Part shown: piece by piece, positions 36,015-45,668 of the stretch | How the letters are laid out: each line of letters starts with the position of its first letter | How positions within the stretch are numbered: position 1 is the first letter of the stretch | Source of the DNA: Moorella humiferrea | GTDB lineage: Bacteria; Bacillota; DSM-521; Neomoorellales; Neomoorellaceae | Direction: 5' to 3' | Assembly: GCF_039233145.1 (NCBI RefSeq) | Contig: NZ_CP136419.1 | Coordinates: 1,710,001-1,774,000, forward strand | DNA length: 64,000 bases | The notes under the pieces: generated by a model | What the model saw: only the letters and a program-made list of their open reading frames with translations | Database searches by the model: none | What the model was told of the DNA's origin: nothing | Program-made: the position numbers and the translations under genes

Positions 36015-36635
36015 TTAAAAGAAGGGATTATCGACCCGTTCGGCGCCGATGGTGGACGACGGGCCGTGGCCGGGATAGATTTTCAAGTCGTCATCAAGGA
36101 CAAAGAGTTTTTCTTTGATGGCATTGATTAATTGGTTATAGGAGCCGCCTGGTAAATCGGTACGGCCGATAGACCCGGCAAAGAGGGTATCTCCGGTAAA
36201 AATCAAGCCTTCTCCTTTTAAACAAATACCCCCCGGCGTATGTCCCGGCGTATGAATCACCGTCAGGGTGATGGTACGACCGATATTTATGGTGTCTCCT
36301 TCTTTTAAAAAACGATCGGCCTCGGGGCTTTTATCCCGGCTGCCCATGAACAGAGAAAGGTTGCGTCCCGGTTCCGTCAGGTAAGGGGCGTCGTCTTTAT
36401 GGATTAGGACGGGGGCGCCGGTGGCTTCTTTTATGGTGCCGTTGGCGCCGATATGATCTATATGGCCGTGGGTATTGATTATATAGGCTATTTTTATCCC
36501 CGCTTCCTGGGCGGCGGCGAGGATACGCTCCCCTTCAGCCCCCGGATCGATTACAGCGCCTTCCTTTGTTTCCCGGCATCCCAGTAGATAGCAGTTGGTC
36601 CCCAGCGGGCCAACCAGCAGGGTCTTTAAAAACAT
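36015..36635 (-). CDS. MBL-fold metallo-hydrolase (glyoxalase II-like)
   Basis: 206 residues. The metallo-beta-lactamase motif NTHGHIDHIGAN (HxHxDH) with a later HTPGHTPGG histidine, FTGDTLFAGSIGR aspartate and YPGHGP histidine complete a di-metal site. Small single-domain relatives in Clostridia hydrolyse thioesters, but the substrate is not established. It is 21 bp after hisS and 30 bp before dtd in the conserved dtd-hisS-aspS string. Confidence 0.88.
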   Translation of the reverse strand: MFLKTLLVGPLGTNCYLLGCRETKEGAVIDPGAEGERILAAAQEAGIKIAYIINTHGHIDHIGANGTIKEATGAPVLIHKDDAPYLTEPGRNLSLFMGSRDKSPEADRFLKEGDTINIGRTITLTVIHTPGHTPGGICLKGEGLIFTGDTLFAGSIGRTDLPGGSYNQLINAIKEKLFVLDDDLKIYPGHGPSSTIGAERVDNPFF

Positions 36636-36665
36636 ATGGCAACTCCTTCCCGCAATATTGCGTCG

Positions 36666-37124
36666 CTAGAACAACCTGCGGCTATCCAGTAACATGGTTA
36701 CCGGGCCGTCGTTTTCCAGGGAAACGAGCATTTCTGCCTGAAAACGGCCGGTATTCACCTTAACCCCATAGCTCTTGAGAGAGGCAATAAATTCCTGGTA
36801 TAGTTTTCGGGCCAATTCTGGGGGGGCCGCTTCGGTAAAACTAGGGCGCCGTCCTTTACGGCAGTCCCCGCAAAGGGTGAACTGGGAGACCGCGAGGACC
36901 TCCCCCCCGGTATCGCGTACCGATAAATTCATTTTGCCTTCCCCGTCGGCAAAGATCCGCAAATTGGCTACTTTATCGGCCATATAGGCCACGTCCCGTT
37001 CGTCATCTCCACGGGCGACGCCTAAAAAAACTAACAATCCCGGACCTATGGCCCCAACTTCCTGGCCTTCTACCGTGACCCGTGCCCTTTTAACGCGCTG
37101 AACAACCGCCCTAATGCTCGTCAC
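36666..37124 (-). CDS. dtd: D-aminoacyl-tRNA deacylase
   Basis: 152 residues; removes D-amino acids from t[18 protein letters not shown] at the N-terminus, [23 protein letters not shown] with the catalytic Thr region, and [21 protein letters not shown] near the end match Dtd. The annotated start is GTG at 37124, but the ribosome site is only a few bases from it; the third codon after is ATT, matching the usual first residue of Dtd (R-A-V-V-Q), so an ATT start is possible. Confidence 0.95.
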   Translation of the reverse strand: MTSIRAVVQRVKRARVTVEGQEVGAIGPGLLVFLGVARGDDERDVAYMADKVANLRIFADGEGKMNLSVRDTGGEVLAVSQFTLCGDCRKGRRPSFTEAAPPELARKLYQEFIASLKSYGVKVNTGRFQAEMLVSLENDGPVTMLLDSRRLF

Positions 37125-37151
37125 CTGCCTTCCAGTTTAACACAAAAGCCT

Positions 37152-39305
37152 TTATCCTGGAATTACCCTTTTGACTTCCATTACATCGCGGATGCGGCGT
37201 ATTTTATCCATTATATAATTTAAATGTTCTAGACTTCTAATTTCAATTTTTAAGTCTACCAGAGCCTGATCATTTCTGGTGGCCCTGGCATGGACGGAAT
37301 TGATTATCGTCTTGGTATCAGTTACGGCGGCCATGATGTCCATGGCCAGGTTCGGTCGGTCCAGGGCCAGGGCTTCGATATGCACCTGGTAGGTGGCGTC
37401 GGGAGTATCTTCCCAGGCCACCTCTATAATGCGCTCCTTTTCCGTCGTGAGGTGGTGATGGAGGTTCGGGCAATCACTCCGGTGAACGCTAACACCCCGC
37501 CCGCGGGTTATATAGCCCAGAATGGCGTCGCCCGGAAGGGGGTTGCAGCAGTGGGCCAGACGGATATCCAGGTTGTCCATTCCTTTTATTTTGATGCCGG
37601 CGGAAGTCCTAACATGGCCCTGCCACGGTTTGACGGCCGTTTTAAGAACTTCCACCTGAGAGTTTTCTTCTTCTCCTTTCATCCGTCCCAGTACCTGGGC
37701 GGGAGTTAGCTGCCCCTCCCCCACTAAAACATACAGCTCTTCAGGGCTTACCACATTAAACCGGCGGGCTGCTTCCTGGAGCAAAGCCGGCTTTAACGTT
37801 TCCTCCGGATCAAGGCCCTGTTTCTGGCATTCTTTCTCCAGCATTTCCCTTCCCCTGGCCAGGTTGTTGTCCCGCTCCTCCTTTCTAAACCACTGACGAA
37901 TGCGGTTTTTGGCCTGGGAAGTCTTGACGATGTGCAGCCAGTCGCGGCTGGGACGACTGCCCTTGGTGGTTATAATTTCCACAATGTCCCCGGTTTTTAA
38001 TTTATAATCCAGGGGCACAATACGTCCGTTAACCCGGGCCCCGGTACAGCGGTGACCTATATCGGTATGAACCCGGTAGGCAAAATCTATGGGTACCGAC
38101 CCGGCCGGCAATTCTACCACGTCGCCTTTGGGAGTAAATACGTAGACCCGGTCGGAAAAAAGATCGATCTTTAAGGATTCCATAAACTCCCGGGGGTCGC
38201 GCATTTCCCGCTGCCAATCCAAAAGCTGCCGCAGCCACGTCAGCTTTTTTTCAAAATCCGGGTCGGAAGTACCGCCCCCTTCTTTATAACGCCAGTGGGC
38301 GGCAATGCCGTATTCGGCCGTACGGTGCATTTCCCAGGTACGAATCTGTATTTCAAAGGGATCCCCGTTCGGGCCGATAACGGTGGTGTGCAGGGACTGG
38401 TACATATTGGGTTTGGGCATGGCAATATAATCTTTAAAGCGGCCGGGAATGGGTTTCCACAGGGCATGAACCAAGCCCAACACCGCATAACAGTCCTTGA
38501 CGCTGTCGACTATAACCCTTACGGCAATGAGGTCGTATATCTCGCTTAACTCTTTTCCTTGTTTTACCATTTTATTATAAATGCTGTAAAAATGCTTCGG
38601 CCGCCCCTGGATATCGGCCTTAATACCCCCCTCGGCCAATTTTTCACCTAAGATATTTACCACCTGCTGAATGTATTCTTCCCTCTCCCTGCGCTTCATG
38701 TTGATGCTGTTTACCAGTTCGTAGTAGCGCTCCGGTTCAAGGTAGCGCAGGGCCTGATCCTCTAGTTCCCATTTCAGACGGAAAATGCCGAGGCGGTGAG
38801 CCAGGGGTGCGAATATTTCCAGGGTTTCCCTGGCAATCTCCTTTTGCTTTTCCGGGGGATGATGCTTTAAAGTGCGCATGTTATGCAGGCGGTCGGCCAG
38901 TTTAATCAAAATGACGCGGATGTCCTGGGCCATGGCCAGGAACATCTTGCGCAGCGTTTCCGCCTGCTGTTCCTCTTTCGTCTTACATTCCAGGCGGCTG
39001 AGTTTGGTGACGCCGTCGACCAGCAGGCCCACCTCATCACCGAAAAGCTCTTTGATAGTGTCCAGGCTGATGGGGGTATCTTCCACCACATCGTGTAAGA
39101 GGGCTGCCGCCAGGGTAACCACATCAAGCTGGAGCTCTGCCAGAATGGCAGCTACGTTCAAAGGATGGGTAATATAATCTTCACCGGAACGGCGTTTCTG
39201 TCCCCGATGGGCGACGGCGGCAAACTGATAGGCATCTTCTAAAAGTTTCAGATCCGCGTCCGGCTGATAACTTTTGATCTGTTGTTTCAGTTCCTCCAGG
39301 TCCAC
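37152..39305 (-). CDS. rel: Bifunctional (p)ppGpp synthetase/hydrolase
   Basis: 717 residues from GTG 39303-39305 (GGAGGTGA six bases upstream). HD hydrolase domain (about 40-150: HPLNVAAIL, HDVVEDT, KLADRLHNMRTL), synthetase domain (about 230-345: GRPKHFYSIYNKM, YDLIAVRV, DYIAMPKPNMYQSLHTTV), TGS (about 385-445), zinc-finger/helical part with CCNPLPGD and a C-terminal ACT domain (635-715). Long Rel of the Gram-positive type. It makes and degrades the stringent-response alarmone. It follows recJ directly, with rel and recJ separated by only six bases. Confidence 0.96.
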   Translation of the reverse strand: MDLEELKQQIKSYQPDADLKLLEDAYQFAAVAHRGQKRRSGEDYITHPLNVAAILAELQLDVVTLAAALLHDVVEDTPISLDTIKELFGDEVGLLVDGVTKLSRLECKTKEEQQAETLRKMFLAMAQDIRVILIKLADRLHNMRTLKHHPPEKQKEIARETLEIFAPLAHRLGIFRLKWELEDQALRYLEPERYYELVNSINMKRREREEYIQQVVNILGEKLAEGGIKADIQGRPKHFYSIYNKMVKQGKELSEIYDLIAVRVIVDSVKDCYAVLGLVHALWKPIPGRFKDYIAMPKPNMYQSLHTTVIGPNGDPFEIQIRTWEMHRTAEYGIAAHWRYKEGGGTSDPDFEKKLTWLRQLLDWQREMRDPREFMESLKIDLFSDRVYVFTPKGDVVELPAGSVPIDFAYRVHTDIGHRCTGARVNGRIVPLDYKLKTGDIVEIITTKGSRPSRDWLHIVKTSQAKNRIRQWFRKEERDNNLARGREMLEKECQKQGLDPEETLKPALLQEAARRFNVVSPEELYVLVGEGQLTPAQVLGRMKGEEENSQVEVLKTAVKPWQGHVRTSAGIKIKGMDNLDIRLAHCCNPLPGDAILGYITRGRGVSVHRSDCPNLHHHLTTEKERIIEVAWEDTPDATYQVHIEALALDRPNLAMDIMAAVTDTKTIINSVHARATRNDQALVDLKIEIRSLEHLNYIMDKIRRIRDVMEVKRVIPG

Positions 39306-39311
39306 GAACAA

Positions 39312-42065
39312 TCACCTCCCTCCTGCAATTTGCCGATAAAACTGTCTGCTTATTTCCGTTTCCGCCAGGAGCTGGCGGTAACGGCGGGAATCCATTAAAT
39401 TAGTCCTGCCGGTTACCGGTATAAGTTTTATGGCCAAGTCGGTTCCCTGATTTTCTACTTGGATAAGGCCGAGCTCTTCAAAAATAGCCAGATACCATCG
39501 TAAATGATAACCCTTATTATTCATTATGTAAAGCCTGCTGCCGTTGCCAGTCCCTATCTTGAGCTGCCGGTAAAAAAATATGAGTTCCCTGCGCCAGTCT
39601 GTCGGCCGCCAATCCTCCTCCAGAGTACGGATATATACTCTGGGCGTTTTTTCAACCAACGGCAGGGCCAGTTCCACTTCCTCAAGACTGTCGGGAAAAT
39701 AATTAAAAACGACGGCGTCGGCGGGATAAAACCACGCCGGCACTTCCCTTCTGGCAATCAGGAGGGGCATACGGCCGCTCAAGGCCTCTTCCCTGGCCAG
39801 CAGGAGGTGACGGGGGTCGGAAAAGGCATCCACGGCCACACTCACATCCTTCACTTCTCCCCGTAACCTTTTAGCCGCCTCAACCATCTGCACCCCGTCC
39901 CTTTCATATAGAAGAACCTTTTGGCCCTCGGCCAAAAGCCCCATCAGCAGGGGTAAAGGTTCCCGGAACAACATCAACTGTTCCGGGGCGCACCGGGGTT
40001 GAAGCTTTATTAACGACCGCTTTTCTTCGATTCCCTGCACCAGAAAGGAAACCACCGAGGCTTCCCTGCCACGAACAGCCTCGAAAGACCAAAAGGGGTG
40101 ACAGGTAATGAGGGAGCGCCTTTCGTTTAAAAGCCTGTTAAGACTTTTACCTCCAATCCAGGGAGGTATGGGCAGGAAATTATTTTCCGTACCTTCCCAG
40201 CGTTTCAAACCATTATAGCACTGGCGGACGGCAGAACTGTTAGCCAAAATGATGCGCGCAACCGGTGCGGCGGCCAGAGCATCTGTCAGCTGCCGTGGCC
40301 AGGTGGAGCAGGTGGCCGTTGCGGTGGCCGCAACCTGCTCCTTATACGACCAGGTCGCCAGCGGCACAGGTTGGGAGGGCCGAAGGGCCGCCAGGGAAAG
40401 GCGCAGTCCTTCCTTTCCCAGGTAATTGTCGCGTTCCAGGTAAAAAGCCAGATCCACCCGATCCCCGGGGGATACTTCCGGCGGCAACTGGAGGTTAAAG
40501 CCAATGGCTTCCATTTGCCTGCCTTCTCCTGAAAGCGTCAATTTCAAATGGGCGCCGCCATTCCCCACCTGGCGTGCCGTCTTTATCCTGGCGTTGTTGT
40601 AGACCAAAAGGGGAGGGGGATTACCTTCGCCGAAGGGAGCCAGGCTTTCCAGCTCCCTCAAGAGTTCCCAATCGAGCTGGCTGAAAAGCACTGCGGCATC
40701 CGGCATTATTTCCGGCATCGGCGGGGCTTCGGCCATAAGCGACGCCACGATTCTATCAAATGCTTCCCGAAAGGCCGGTATTTGCCGCCTTTCGATTTCC
40801 AATCCTCCTGCCAGGGCATGGCCGCCGAAGCCTAAAAGATGGGAACTGCACCCGGCAAATATCTCATTGAGGTTTATTCCCGGCAGGCTCCGGCCAGAGC
40901 CCCGGCCCCTATCGCCCATAACGGCAATTAAAACAACGGGGCATCTATATTTTTCCACCAGCCGGGAAGCAATAATACCGATTACCCCAGGATGCCACCC
41001 CTCTGCCGCCAGAACCAGCCCCTTCGCCCCTTCGGCCATAGCCGCCACGGCCATGGTTTCGGCTTCAGCGGCAATACTCTCTTCCATATAACGCCTGCTC
41101 TGGTTTTCCTGCTGGAGATGGCGGGCCAGTTCCCACGCCCGCTGAGGGGAGGGAGTCAGTAAAATTTCCAGGGCGGGGAAGGCGCTGCCCAGACGCCCAC
41201 AGGCATTAAGGCGCGGCACAATCCCGAAAGCCACTTCCCTGGCCGTCCACTCCCCGGCGGGCAGACCCGCCACCTCGCCCAAAGCCTGCAAGCCGGGGCG
41301 AGGATACCTGGCCATCGCCTTTAAACCCAGCTGAACTAAAAGTCGATTTTCCCCCACAAGCGGTACGGCATCGGCAATGGTGGCCAGGGCGGCCAGATCC
41401 AGGACCCAGCCGGCGGCAACCCCATCAGGAGCCGGAAGGTGGAAATGCTTTGACAGAAATTGGGCCAATTTAAAGGCCACCCCGGCACCGCATAATGGAG
41501 GTAGCCCCGGTGTAAGCCAGGGATTAACAACGGCCACGGCCTCCGGAAGGCTTGTCCCTGGCCGGTGGTGATCGGTAATAATCAGGTCCAGACCCTGTTC
41601 CCGGGCAATGCCGGCTTCTTTTACGGAGGTAATACCGCAGTCCACAGTTAAGACCAAAGAGCAGTTTAACTCCAGGGCCTTTTTTAAGCCCTTCTCTTTT
41701 AAACCGTAACCTTCACTGAGGCGTTCGGGGATATACGCTTCGGCTTCAACTCCCAAACGCGCCAATGTTTCCAGTATGATTGCCGTGGCCGCCAGGCCGT
41801 CGACATCATAATCGCCGTGGATTAAAATCTTTTCTCCTTTTTGTATGGCCTGAATCACTCGTTCACCGGCCGCAGTCAATCCGGGTAGCTCTTCGGGGGA
41901 AATGAGGTTGACCGGATCCGGATACAAAAAGGCCCGTGCCTTCGCCGCCGTGTCTATTCCCCGGTTTAAAAGGATTTGCGCCGTAACCGGCGAGATATGT
42001 AATTCCCGCGCCAGGGCCAACCTCTCGGCATTTAATGGAGGCTCGGTCCAACCTATACTACTCAA
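39312..42065 (-). CDS. recJ: Single-stranded-DNA exonuclease RecJ, with extended C-terminus
   Basis: 917 residues; the DHH superfamily core shows HGDYDVDGLAATAI, LTVDCGI and ITDHHRPG, with the DHHA1 part in GFGGHALAGGLEI near 415. The OB-like domain follows (about 450-570). Residues about 575-917 form an extra region with helicase-like patterns but without recognised nucleotide motifs, as in other Firmicute RecJ proteins though somewhat longer than the roughly 790 residues in Bacillus. TTG start overlaps the lapA stop by four bases. Confidence 0.94.
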   Translation of the reverse strand: MSSIGWTEPPLNAERLALARELHISPVTAQILLNRGIDTAAKARAFLYPDPVNLISPEELPGLTAAGERVIQAIQKGEKILIHGDYDVDGLAATAIILETLARLGVEAEAYIPERLSEGYGLKEKGLKKALELNCSLVLTVDCGITSVKEAGIAREQGLDLIITDHHRPGTSLPEAVAVVNPWLTPGLPPLCGAGVAFKLAQFLSKHFHLPAPDGVAAGWVLDLAALATIADAVPLVGENRLLVQLGLKAMARYPRPGLQALGEVAGLPAGEWTAREVAFGIVPRLNACGRLGSAFPALEILLTPSPQRAWELARHLQQENQSRRYMEESIAAEAETMAVAAMAEGAKGLVLAAEGWHPGVIGIIASRLVEKYRCPVVLIAVMGDRGRGSGRSLPGINLNEIFAGCSSHLLGFGGHALAGGLEIERRQIPAFREAFDRIVASLMAEAPPMPEIMPDAAVLFSQLDWELLRELESLAPFGEGNPPPLLVYNNARIKTARQVGNGGAHLKLTLSGEGRQMEAIGFNLQLPPEVSPGDRVDLAFYLERDNYLGKEGLRLSLAALRPSQPVPLATWSYKEQVAATATATCSTWPRQLTDALAAAPVARIILANSSAVRQCYNGLKRWEGTENNFLPIPPWIGGKSLNRLLNERRSLITCHPFWSFEAVRGREASVVSFLVQGIEEKRSLIKLQPRCAPEQLMLFREPLPLLMGLLAEGQKVLLYERDGVQMVEAAKRLRGEVKDVSVAVDAFSDPRHLLLAREEALSGRMPLLIARREVPAWFYPADAVVFNYFPDSLEEVELALPLVEKTPRVYIRTLEEDWRPTDWRRELIFFYRQLKIGTGNGSRLYIMNNKGYHLRWYLAIFEELGLIQVENQGTDLAIKLIPVTGRTNLMDSRRYRQLLAETEISRQFYRQIAGGR

Positions 42066-42382
42066 GCCCGTCCGGTCCCTTCCTTCCTGCCTCCCTCTGT
42101 GCCGGCCGCCGCTTCTTTTTCATAGTAGATACCGGCTTCCTGCAGTTTCTTGAGATTATTTTTTAATTCTTTAATCTCCCGGGCCTGGCGCACCTGCCTT
42201 ACCGCTCCTAGTAAAAATACCGCCAGGGCGCCAAAGGCCGCAGAACCCAGGATCACCAACACCAAGGAGATGTGGCGAAACTGCCAGAACAGAAAATTAA
42301 TTTCCACCGGTTCGGCGTTCTGGAGGGCGAATACGGCCACCAACAAGGCAAAAAGAATGGCCATCAGGGTAAAAAACTGCAT
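42062..42382 (-). CDS. LapA-family (DUF1049) membrane protein
   Basis: 106 residues with two hydrophobic helices (2-22 and 38-62) and a charged C-terminal helix (about 66-90, REIKELKNNLKKLQEAG) likely coiled-coil. NAEPVEINFLFWQ is the typical DUF1049/LapA segment. In E. coli LapA assists LapB in envelope homeostasis, but in Gram-positives the role is unknown. Cotranscribed with recJ. Confidence 0.85.
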   Translation of the reverse strand: MQFFTLMAILFALLVAVFALQNAEPVEINFLFWQFRHISLVLVILGSAAFGALAVFLLGAVRQVRQAREIKELKNNLKKLQEAGIYYEKEAAAGTEGGRKEGTGRA

Positions 42383-42412
42383 TTTTAAACTCCCCCGTTA
42401 AAAGTTTCAACC

Positions 42413-43342
42413 CTAATCATTTCGCCTTGGGACGCTTTTTTCCTTCTCCGGACAGGAGGCACACACCGGGCAGTCTGCAGATTTAGTACACGGTTCGGCG
42501 TGAATTAAAACCTCGGTATAAGGGAGGGCCGCCTTAATCTCGTCACCAATGTGTTCACATAGGTCATGAACGTACTCAATATGTTGATAGCGCGGCACCA
42601 CCAGATGCAAGTCTACCTGACGTTCCCGGCCGGCCCTGCGGGTACGCAGTTTATGAAACTCTACATACTCATCAGCATGGCGCGCTATAATTTCTTTTAT
42701 TATCTTTTCTTCTTCATCCGGCAGGCTAACATCTGTTAAAGGTAACAGAGCCTCCTTCATTAAGCCATAGGCGGCCTTGATGATCATGGCGGCTACGATA
42801 AGGGCCACTGCGGGGTCTAGCCAATGAAAGCCGGTAATGTACAGGGCCGCCAGGCCCGCCATTACGCCGAAGGAAGTATATACATCAGTACGAAGGTGCC
42901 AGGCATCGGCCTCCAGTGCTATAGAGTCCGTCTCCTTTGCCACCCGGAAGAGATAGCTGGAAACCAAATAATTAATAATGCCGGCCCCGGCCATAACTGC
43001 CGCGCCGGTCAGGGGTTCACTGACGCTATGCCCTCCCCTTACAAGGCTTTTTAAAGCATCGTTAATAATCCATAAAGCCGCCATAAAAATCAACAGGGCT
43101 TCAATGGTTCCGGCAATATTTTCGATTTTGCCGTGGCCGTAGCGGTGCTCGGCGTCGGCAGGTTTGCTGGCTTCGCGTACGGAAAAATAGGCAATAGCCG
43201 CCGCTGCCAGATCCAGCCCGGAATGGATGGCCTCCGACATGATGCTCACCGAGTGCATCCAGTAGCCGATGCCCAGTTTGCTTAGCACCAACAAAGAATT
43301 GGATAATATGGAAATCCTGGCGGCCCTTGTACGCATATCCAT
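42413..43342 (-). CDS. Cation diffusion facilitator family transporter
   Basis: 309 residues from ATG 43340-43342 (GGGAGG nine bases upstream). About six helices; metal-site motifs SEAIHSGLDLAAAA (HxxxD) and DAWHLRTDVYTSFG (HxxxD) and the HRYGHGKIE loop are CDF hallmarks. A cytoplasmic ferredoxin-like domain follows. The last residues, CTKSADCPVCASCPEKEK, are a cysteine-rich tail that is not usual for CDF proteins and might bind metal. Likely exports Zn, Fe or Mn; specificity unknown. Confidence 0.9.
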   Translation of the reverse strand: MDMRTRAARISILSNSLLVLSKLGIGYWMHSVSIMSEAIHSGLDLAAAAIAYFSVREASKPADAEHRYGHGKIENIAGTIEALLIFMAALWIINDALKSLVRGGHSVSEPLTGAAVMAGAGIINYLVSSYLFRVAKETDSIALEADAWHLRTDVYTSFGVMAGLAALYITGFHWLDPAVALIVAAMIIKAAYGLMKEALLPLTDVSLPDEEEKIIKEIIARHADEYVEFHKLRTRRAGRERQVDLHLVVPRYQHIEYVHDLCEHIGDEIKAALPYTEVLIHAEPCTKSADCPVCASCPEKEKSVPRRND

Positions 43343-43381
43343 GGCCCAAGACCTCCCGGTCATGGTAAAATTAAAAAATTA

Positions 43382-43406
43382 GACTTCATCCGGGAGCGAT
43401 GAAGTC
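43382..43406. terminator. Bidirectional terminator-like hairpin
   Basis: Perfect 9-bp stem GACTTCATC/GATGAAGTC with a 7-nt loop. U-rich on both sides (plus CCTTTTACC then TTTTTT; minus TAATTTTTTAAT). It closes the DUF456-like gene (stop at 43467) ahead of the CDF gene. Confidence 0.7.
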
Positions 43407-43466
43407 CCTTTTACCAATCTTTTTTACATTTTACACCGCGAACCGGCATCCTGCAAGCCGCTCTGA

Positions 43467-43952
43467 TTAAAAAAGTCCAAGCAGGCGCCCGGTCAGCAGC
43501 GCAGCAGTTATAAGTAAAGCGGCCCCGCGTATGCCCAGGTAAAAAACACCCCGGGTCAATCCGGACGCCGGCTGGCCCACGTCGGTAAAATAAGTCCCTC
43601 CCATGGTACCGACAATACCCGCCACAAGCACTCCCCACAAGGGTCCAAGAAAAACTCCTGCCGTGATGAGGGCCGCCAAAGTGCATGTCATCAATTTTTT
43701 ACCTGCCTGTAAGGCGTCTTCATGACTAGAGTTCCACCGCCGCATAATTAATTCGTCTACCAGCAGAGCAGCGCCTCCCATCACAACTGACCCAGTGACA
43801 TAAGCAATAGAAAGCCCCGGTACCCGGCCGAAAAGCCCAAGGGCTGCTCCCGAAATCCAGAGAAGCAACAGGCCCCGCCAGGGCCTGAGCATTCCCACCG
43901 CCAGAGCCAGGGCGCAGGTTAGACCTCCCACAAAAAGTATGATTAAACCCAT
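43467..43952 (-). CDS. Membrane protein, probably DUF456 family
   Basis: 161 residues with about five hydrophobic helices rich in Gly and Ala. The C-terminal half (FLGPLWGVLVAGIVGTMGG and YLGIRGAALLITAALLTG) resembles DUF456 glycine-zipper repeats. No catalytic residues are seen; a family call of moderate certainty. It stands between the opu operon terminator and the CDF gene. Confidence 0.6.
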   Translation of the reverse strand: MGLIILFVGGLTCALALAVGMLRPWRGLLLLWISGAALGLFGRVPGLSIAYVTGSVVMGGAALLVDELIMRRWNSSHEDALQAGKKLMTCTLAALITAGVFLGPLWGVLVAGIVGTMGGTYFTDVGQPASGLTRGVFYLGIRGAALLITAALLTGRLLGLF

Positions 43953-43998
43953 ATTTTTAGCATCCCCAGGGCGTAGTTAACTATGCTTAAATATTATT

Positions 43999-44023
43999 GC
44001 CCACCGGTTAAATAGCGGTGGGC
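43999..44023 (-). terminator. Terminator of the opu operon
   Basis: GCCCACCG/CGGTGGGC stem with a 9-nt loop, 30 bp past the opuCC stop; minus-strand tail AATAATATTTAAG. Confidence 0.7.
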
Positions 44024-44053
44024 ACTTTAATAGCTGGATCATTCAGCATCAAG

Positions 44054-44974
44054 TTATTCGATAAGGCTTTTTTTCTTTAGAAAATCCCTGGCCACCTGGG
44101 CCACTTCCTTTTTTTCTTCATCCACCTGGTAATTCAGCTGGCGCATTTCATCATCATTTAGCTGGCCGGCCAGCTTGTTAAGGACCTCTTCCAATTGGGG
44201 ATACTTCTCAAGGGTATCCATACGTACTAGCGGTGCTGCAAAGTAAGGCGGGAAGAAGTGCTTGTCATCTTCCAAGATTTTTAGGTTATAGGTAATCAAT
44301 TGGCCATCGGTGGAAAAGGCGTCGATTATATCTACCATTTTATTGCCAATGGCTTCATATTTGAGGCCCGTTTCCATCTGCTTGGCGCTTTTGAAATTTA
44401 GCCCATATGTTGCAATTAAGCCGTCATAGCCGTCCGGGCGGTTGAAAAATTCCTGCTCGGCCCCAAATACCATCTCACTGGCCACGTTTTTCAGGTCGGA
44501 TATTTTTTGTAAATTACGCTGTTGAGCAACCTCCTCCCGTACTGCCAGGGTATAGGTGTTATTAAAGCCAAAAGGTTTTAGCCACTTCAACTTGAGCTGC
44601 TCGTTATATTCCTTTTGGACGGTATCATAGGCCTTCTGGGGGTCATTAATAACATCCTTTTTCAAGATGGCCACCAGGCCGGTACCGGTGTAGTCAGCAT
44701 AAAGATCTAAATCGCCTTTTTTAAGGGCGTTAAAGTTAACCAGGGTACCGCCAAGGTTTAATTTGCGTTCAACCTTCAGGTCCGTGTGGGCTTCAATGAG
44801 TTGGGCCATTATCTCCCCCAGGATAATATTTTCGGTAAAGTCCTTGGAACCCACCACCACCGTATCCTTTACCTCCGGACCACCGCCGCAACCGACAATG
44901 CCAAGTAGGAGTATGGTGAAGCTCATAACCAACGCAAAAAACTTTCCCCCCACCCGTGCAGTTTTCTTATGCAA
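44054..44974 (-). CDS. opuCC: Glycine betaine/choline-type ABC transporter, substrate-binding lipoprotein
   Basis: 306 residues from TTG 44972-44974, chosen because GGAAAGGGTGGG precedes it; a longer frame would run through opuCD in another frame. The signal peptide ends LLGIVGC, a lipobox, so the protein is a lipoprotein on the outer face of the membrane. It has the quaternary-ammonium-binding domain: VVVGSKDFTENIILGEIMAQ (20), NLGGTLVNFNALKKGDLDLY (20), DYTGTGLV. An OpuAC/ProX-type binder for glycine betaine, carnitine or choline. It ends the operon. Confidence 0.9.
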   Translation of the reverse strand: MHKKTARVGGKFFALVMSFTILLLGIVGCGGGPEVKDTVVVGSKDFTENIILGEIMAQLIEAHTDLKVERKLNLGGTLVNFNALKKGDLDLYADYTGTGLVAILKKDVINDPQKAYDTVQKEYNEQLKLKWLKPFGFNNTYTLAVREEVAQQRNLQKISDLKNVASEMVFGAEQEFFNRPDGYDGLIATYGLNFKSAKQMETGLKYEAIGNKMVDIIDAFSTDGQLITYNLKILEDDKHFFPPYFAAPLVRMDTLEKYPQLEEVLNKLAGQLNDDEMRQLNYQVDEEKKEVAQVARDFLKKKSLIE

Positions 44975-45000
44975 AATATCCCACCCTTTCCTTAAAAAAA

Positions 45001-45624
45001 TTATAATGCATTTACAGTCTTTTTCTTTAGCCCCCGTGGGATCAACGCCTGTTCCAAGAGGGCTAGCACACCGTCGGTAACAATGGCCAACAGTGCCGCA
45101 GGTACAGCTCCCATGAGGACCATGGAATTGTTCCTGGTTTGAATACCCCGCCAGATTAACGTCCCCAGTCCACCCGCGCCGATGAGCACACCAATGGTGG
45201 CAATGCCAATAGCGGTCACCAGGGCTACACGCAGGCCGGCCAGGATCACCGGCAGGGCAATCGGCACCTGCACCCGACAAATCAATTGCCTCCTGGTCAT
45301 ACCCATGCCTTTACCTGCTTCCAGCAAACTGGTATCTACTCCTAACAGCCCCGTATAGGTATTACGCACGATGGGCAACAGGGAATAAAGGAACAAAGAT
45401 ACAACGAGGGTGGTATCCCCCAGCCCGAACAGCATCATCAATAGAGCTAACATAGCCAGGCTGGGAATTGTTTGGAGCACTTCAATGAATGCCATGATGG
45501 GCTTGGCTAACCACCGGTACCGCGTCAAGAATATCCCCAGCGGGATACCTCCCGCAGCTGCCAACGCTACTCCCATGACCGACAGGCTGAGGTGTTGCCA
45601 GCTCAAAGCCAGGACCCTATTCAT
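45001..45624 (-). CDS. opuCD: OpuC-type ABC transporter permease 2
   Basis: 207 residues, five to six helices; the BPD permease loop is present as KGMGMTRRQLICRVQVPIA (EAA-like motif), with LQTIPSLAMLALLM earlier. Pairs with the other permease 45 bp upstream to make a heterodimer, with the binder just downstream. Length is normal for OpuCB/OpuCD. Confidence 0.9.
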   Translation of the reverse strand: MNRVLALSWQHLSLSVMGVALAAAGGIPLGIFLTRYRWLAKPIMAFIEVLQTIPSLAMLALLMMLFGLGDTTLVVSLFLYSLLPIVRNTYTGLLGVDTSLLEAGKGMGMTRRQLICRVQVPIALPVILAGLRVALVTAIGIATIGVLIGAGGLGTLIWRGIQTRNNSMVLMGAVPAALLAIVTDGVLALLEQALIPRGLKKKTVNAL

Positions 45625-45668
45625 CTTTCGCCTCCTTTCCCGTTATTTACCAAAAGGCGAAACAGCTA

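Noticed and set aside
44975-45280. A longer frame upstream of opuCC, adding 102 residues.
   Set aside because: It runs through opuCD in another frame, has a biased cysteine- and histidine-rich composition typical of shadow frames, and the TTG at 44974 has a good ribosome site followed by a lipoprotein signal.
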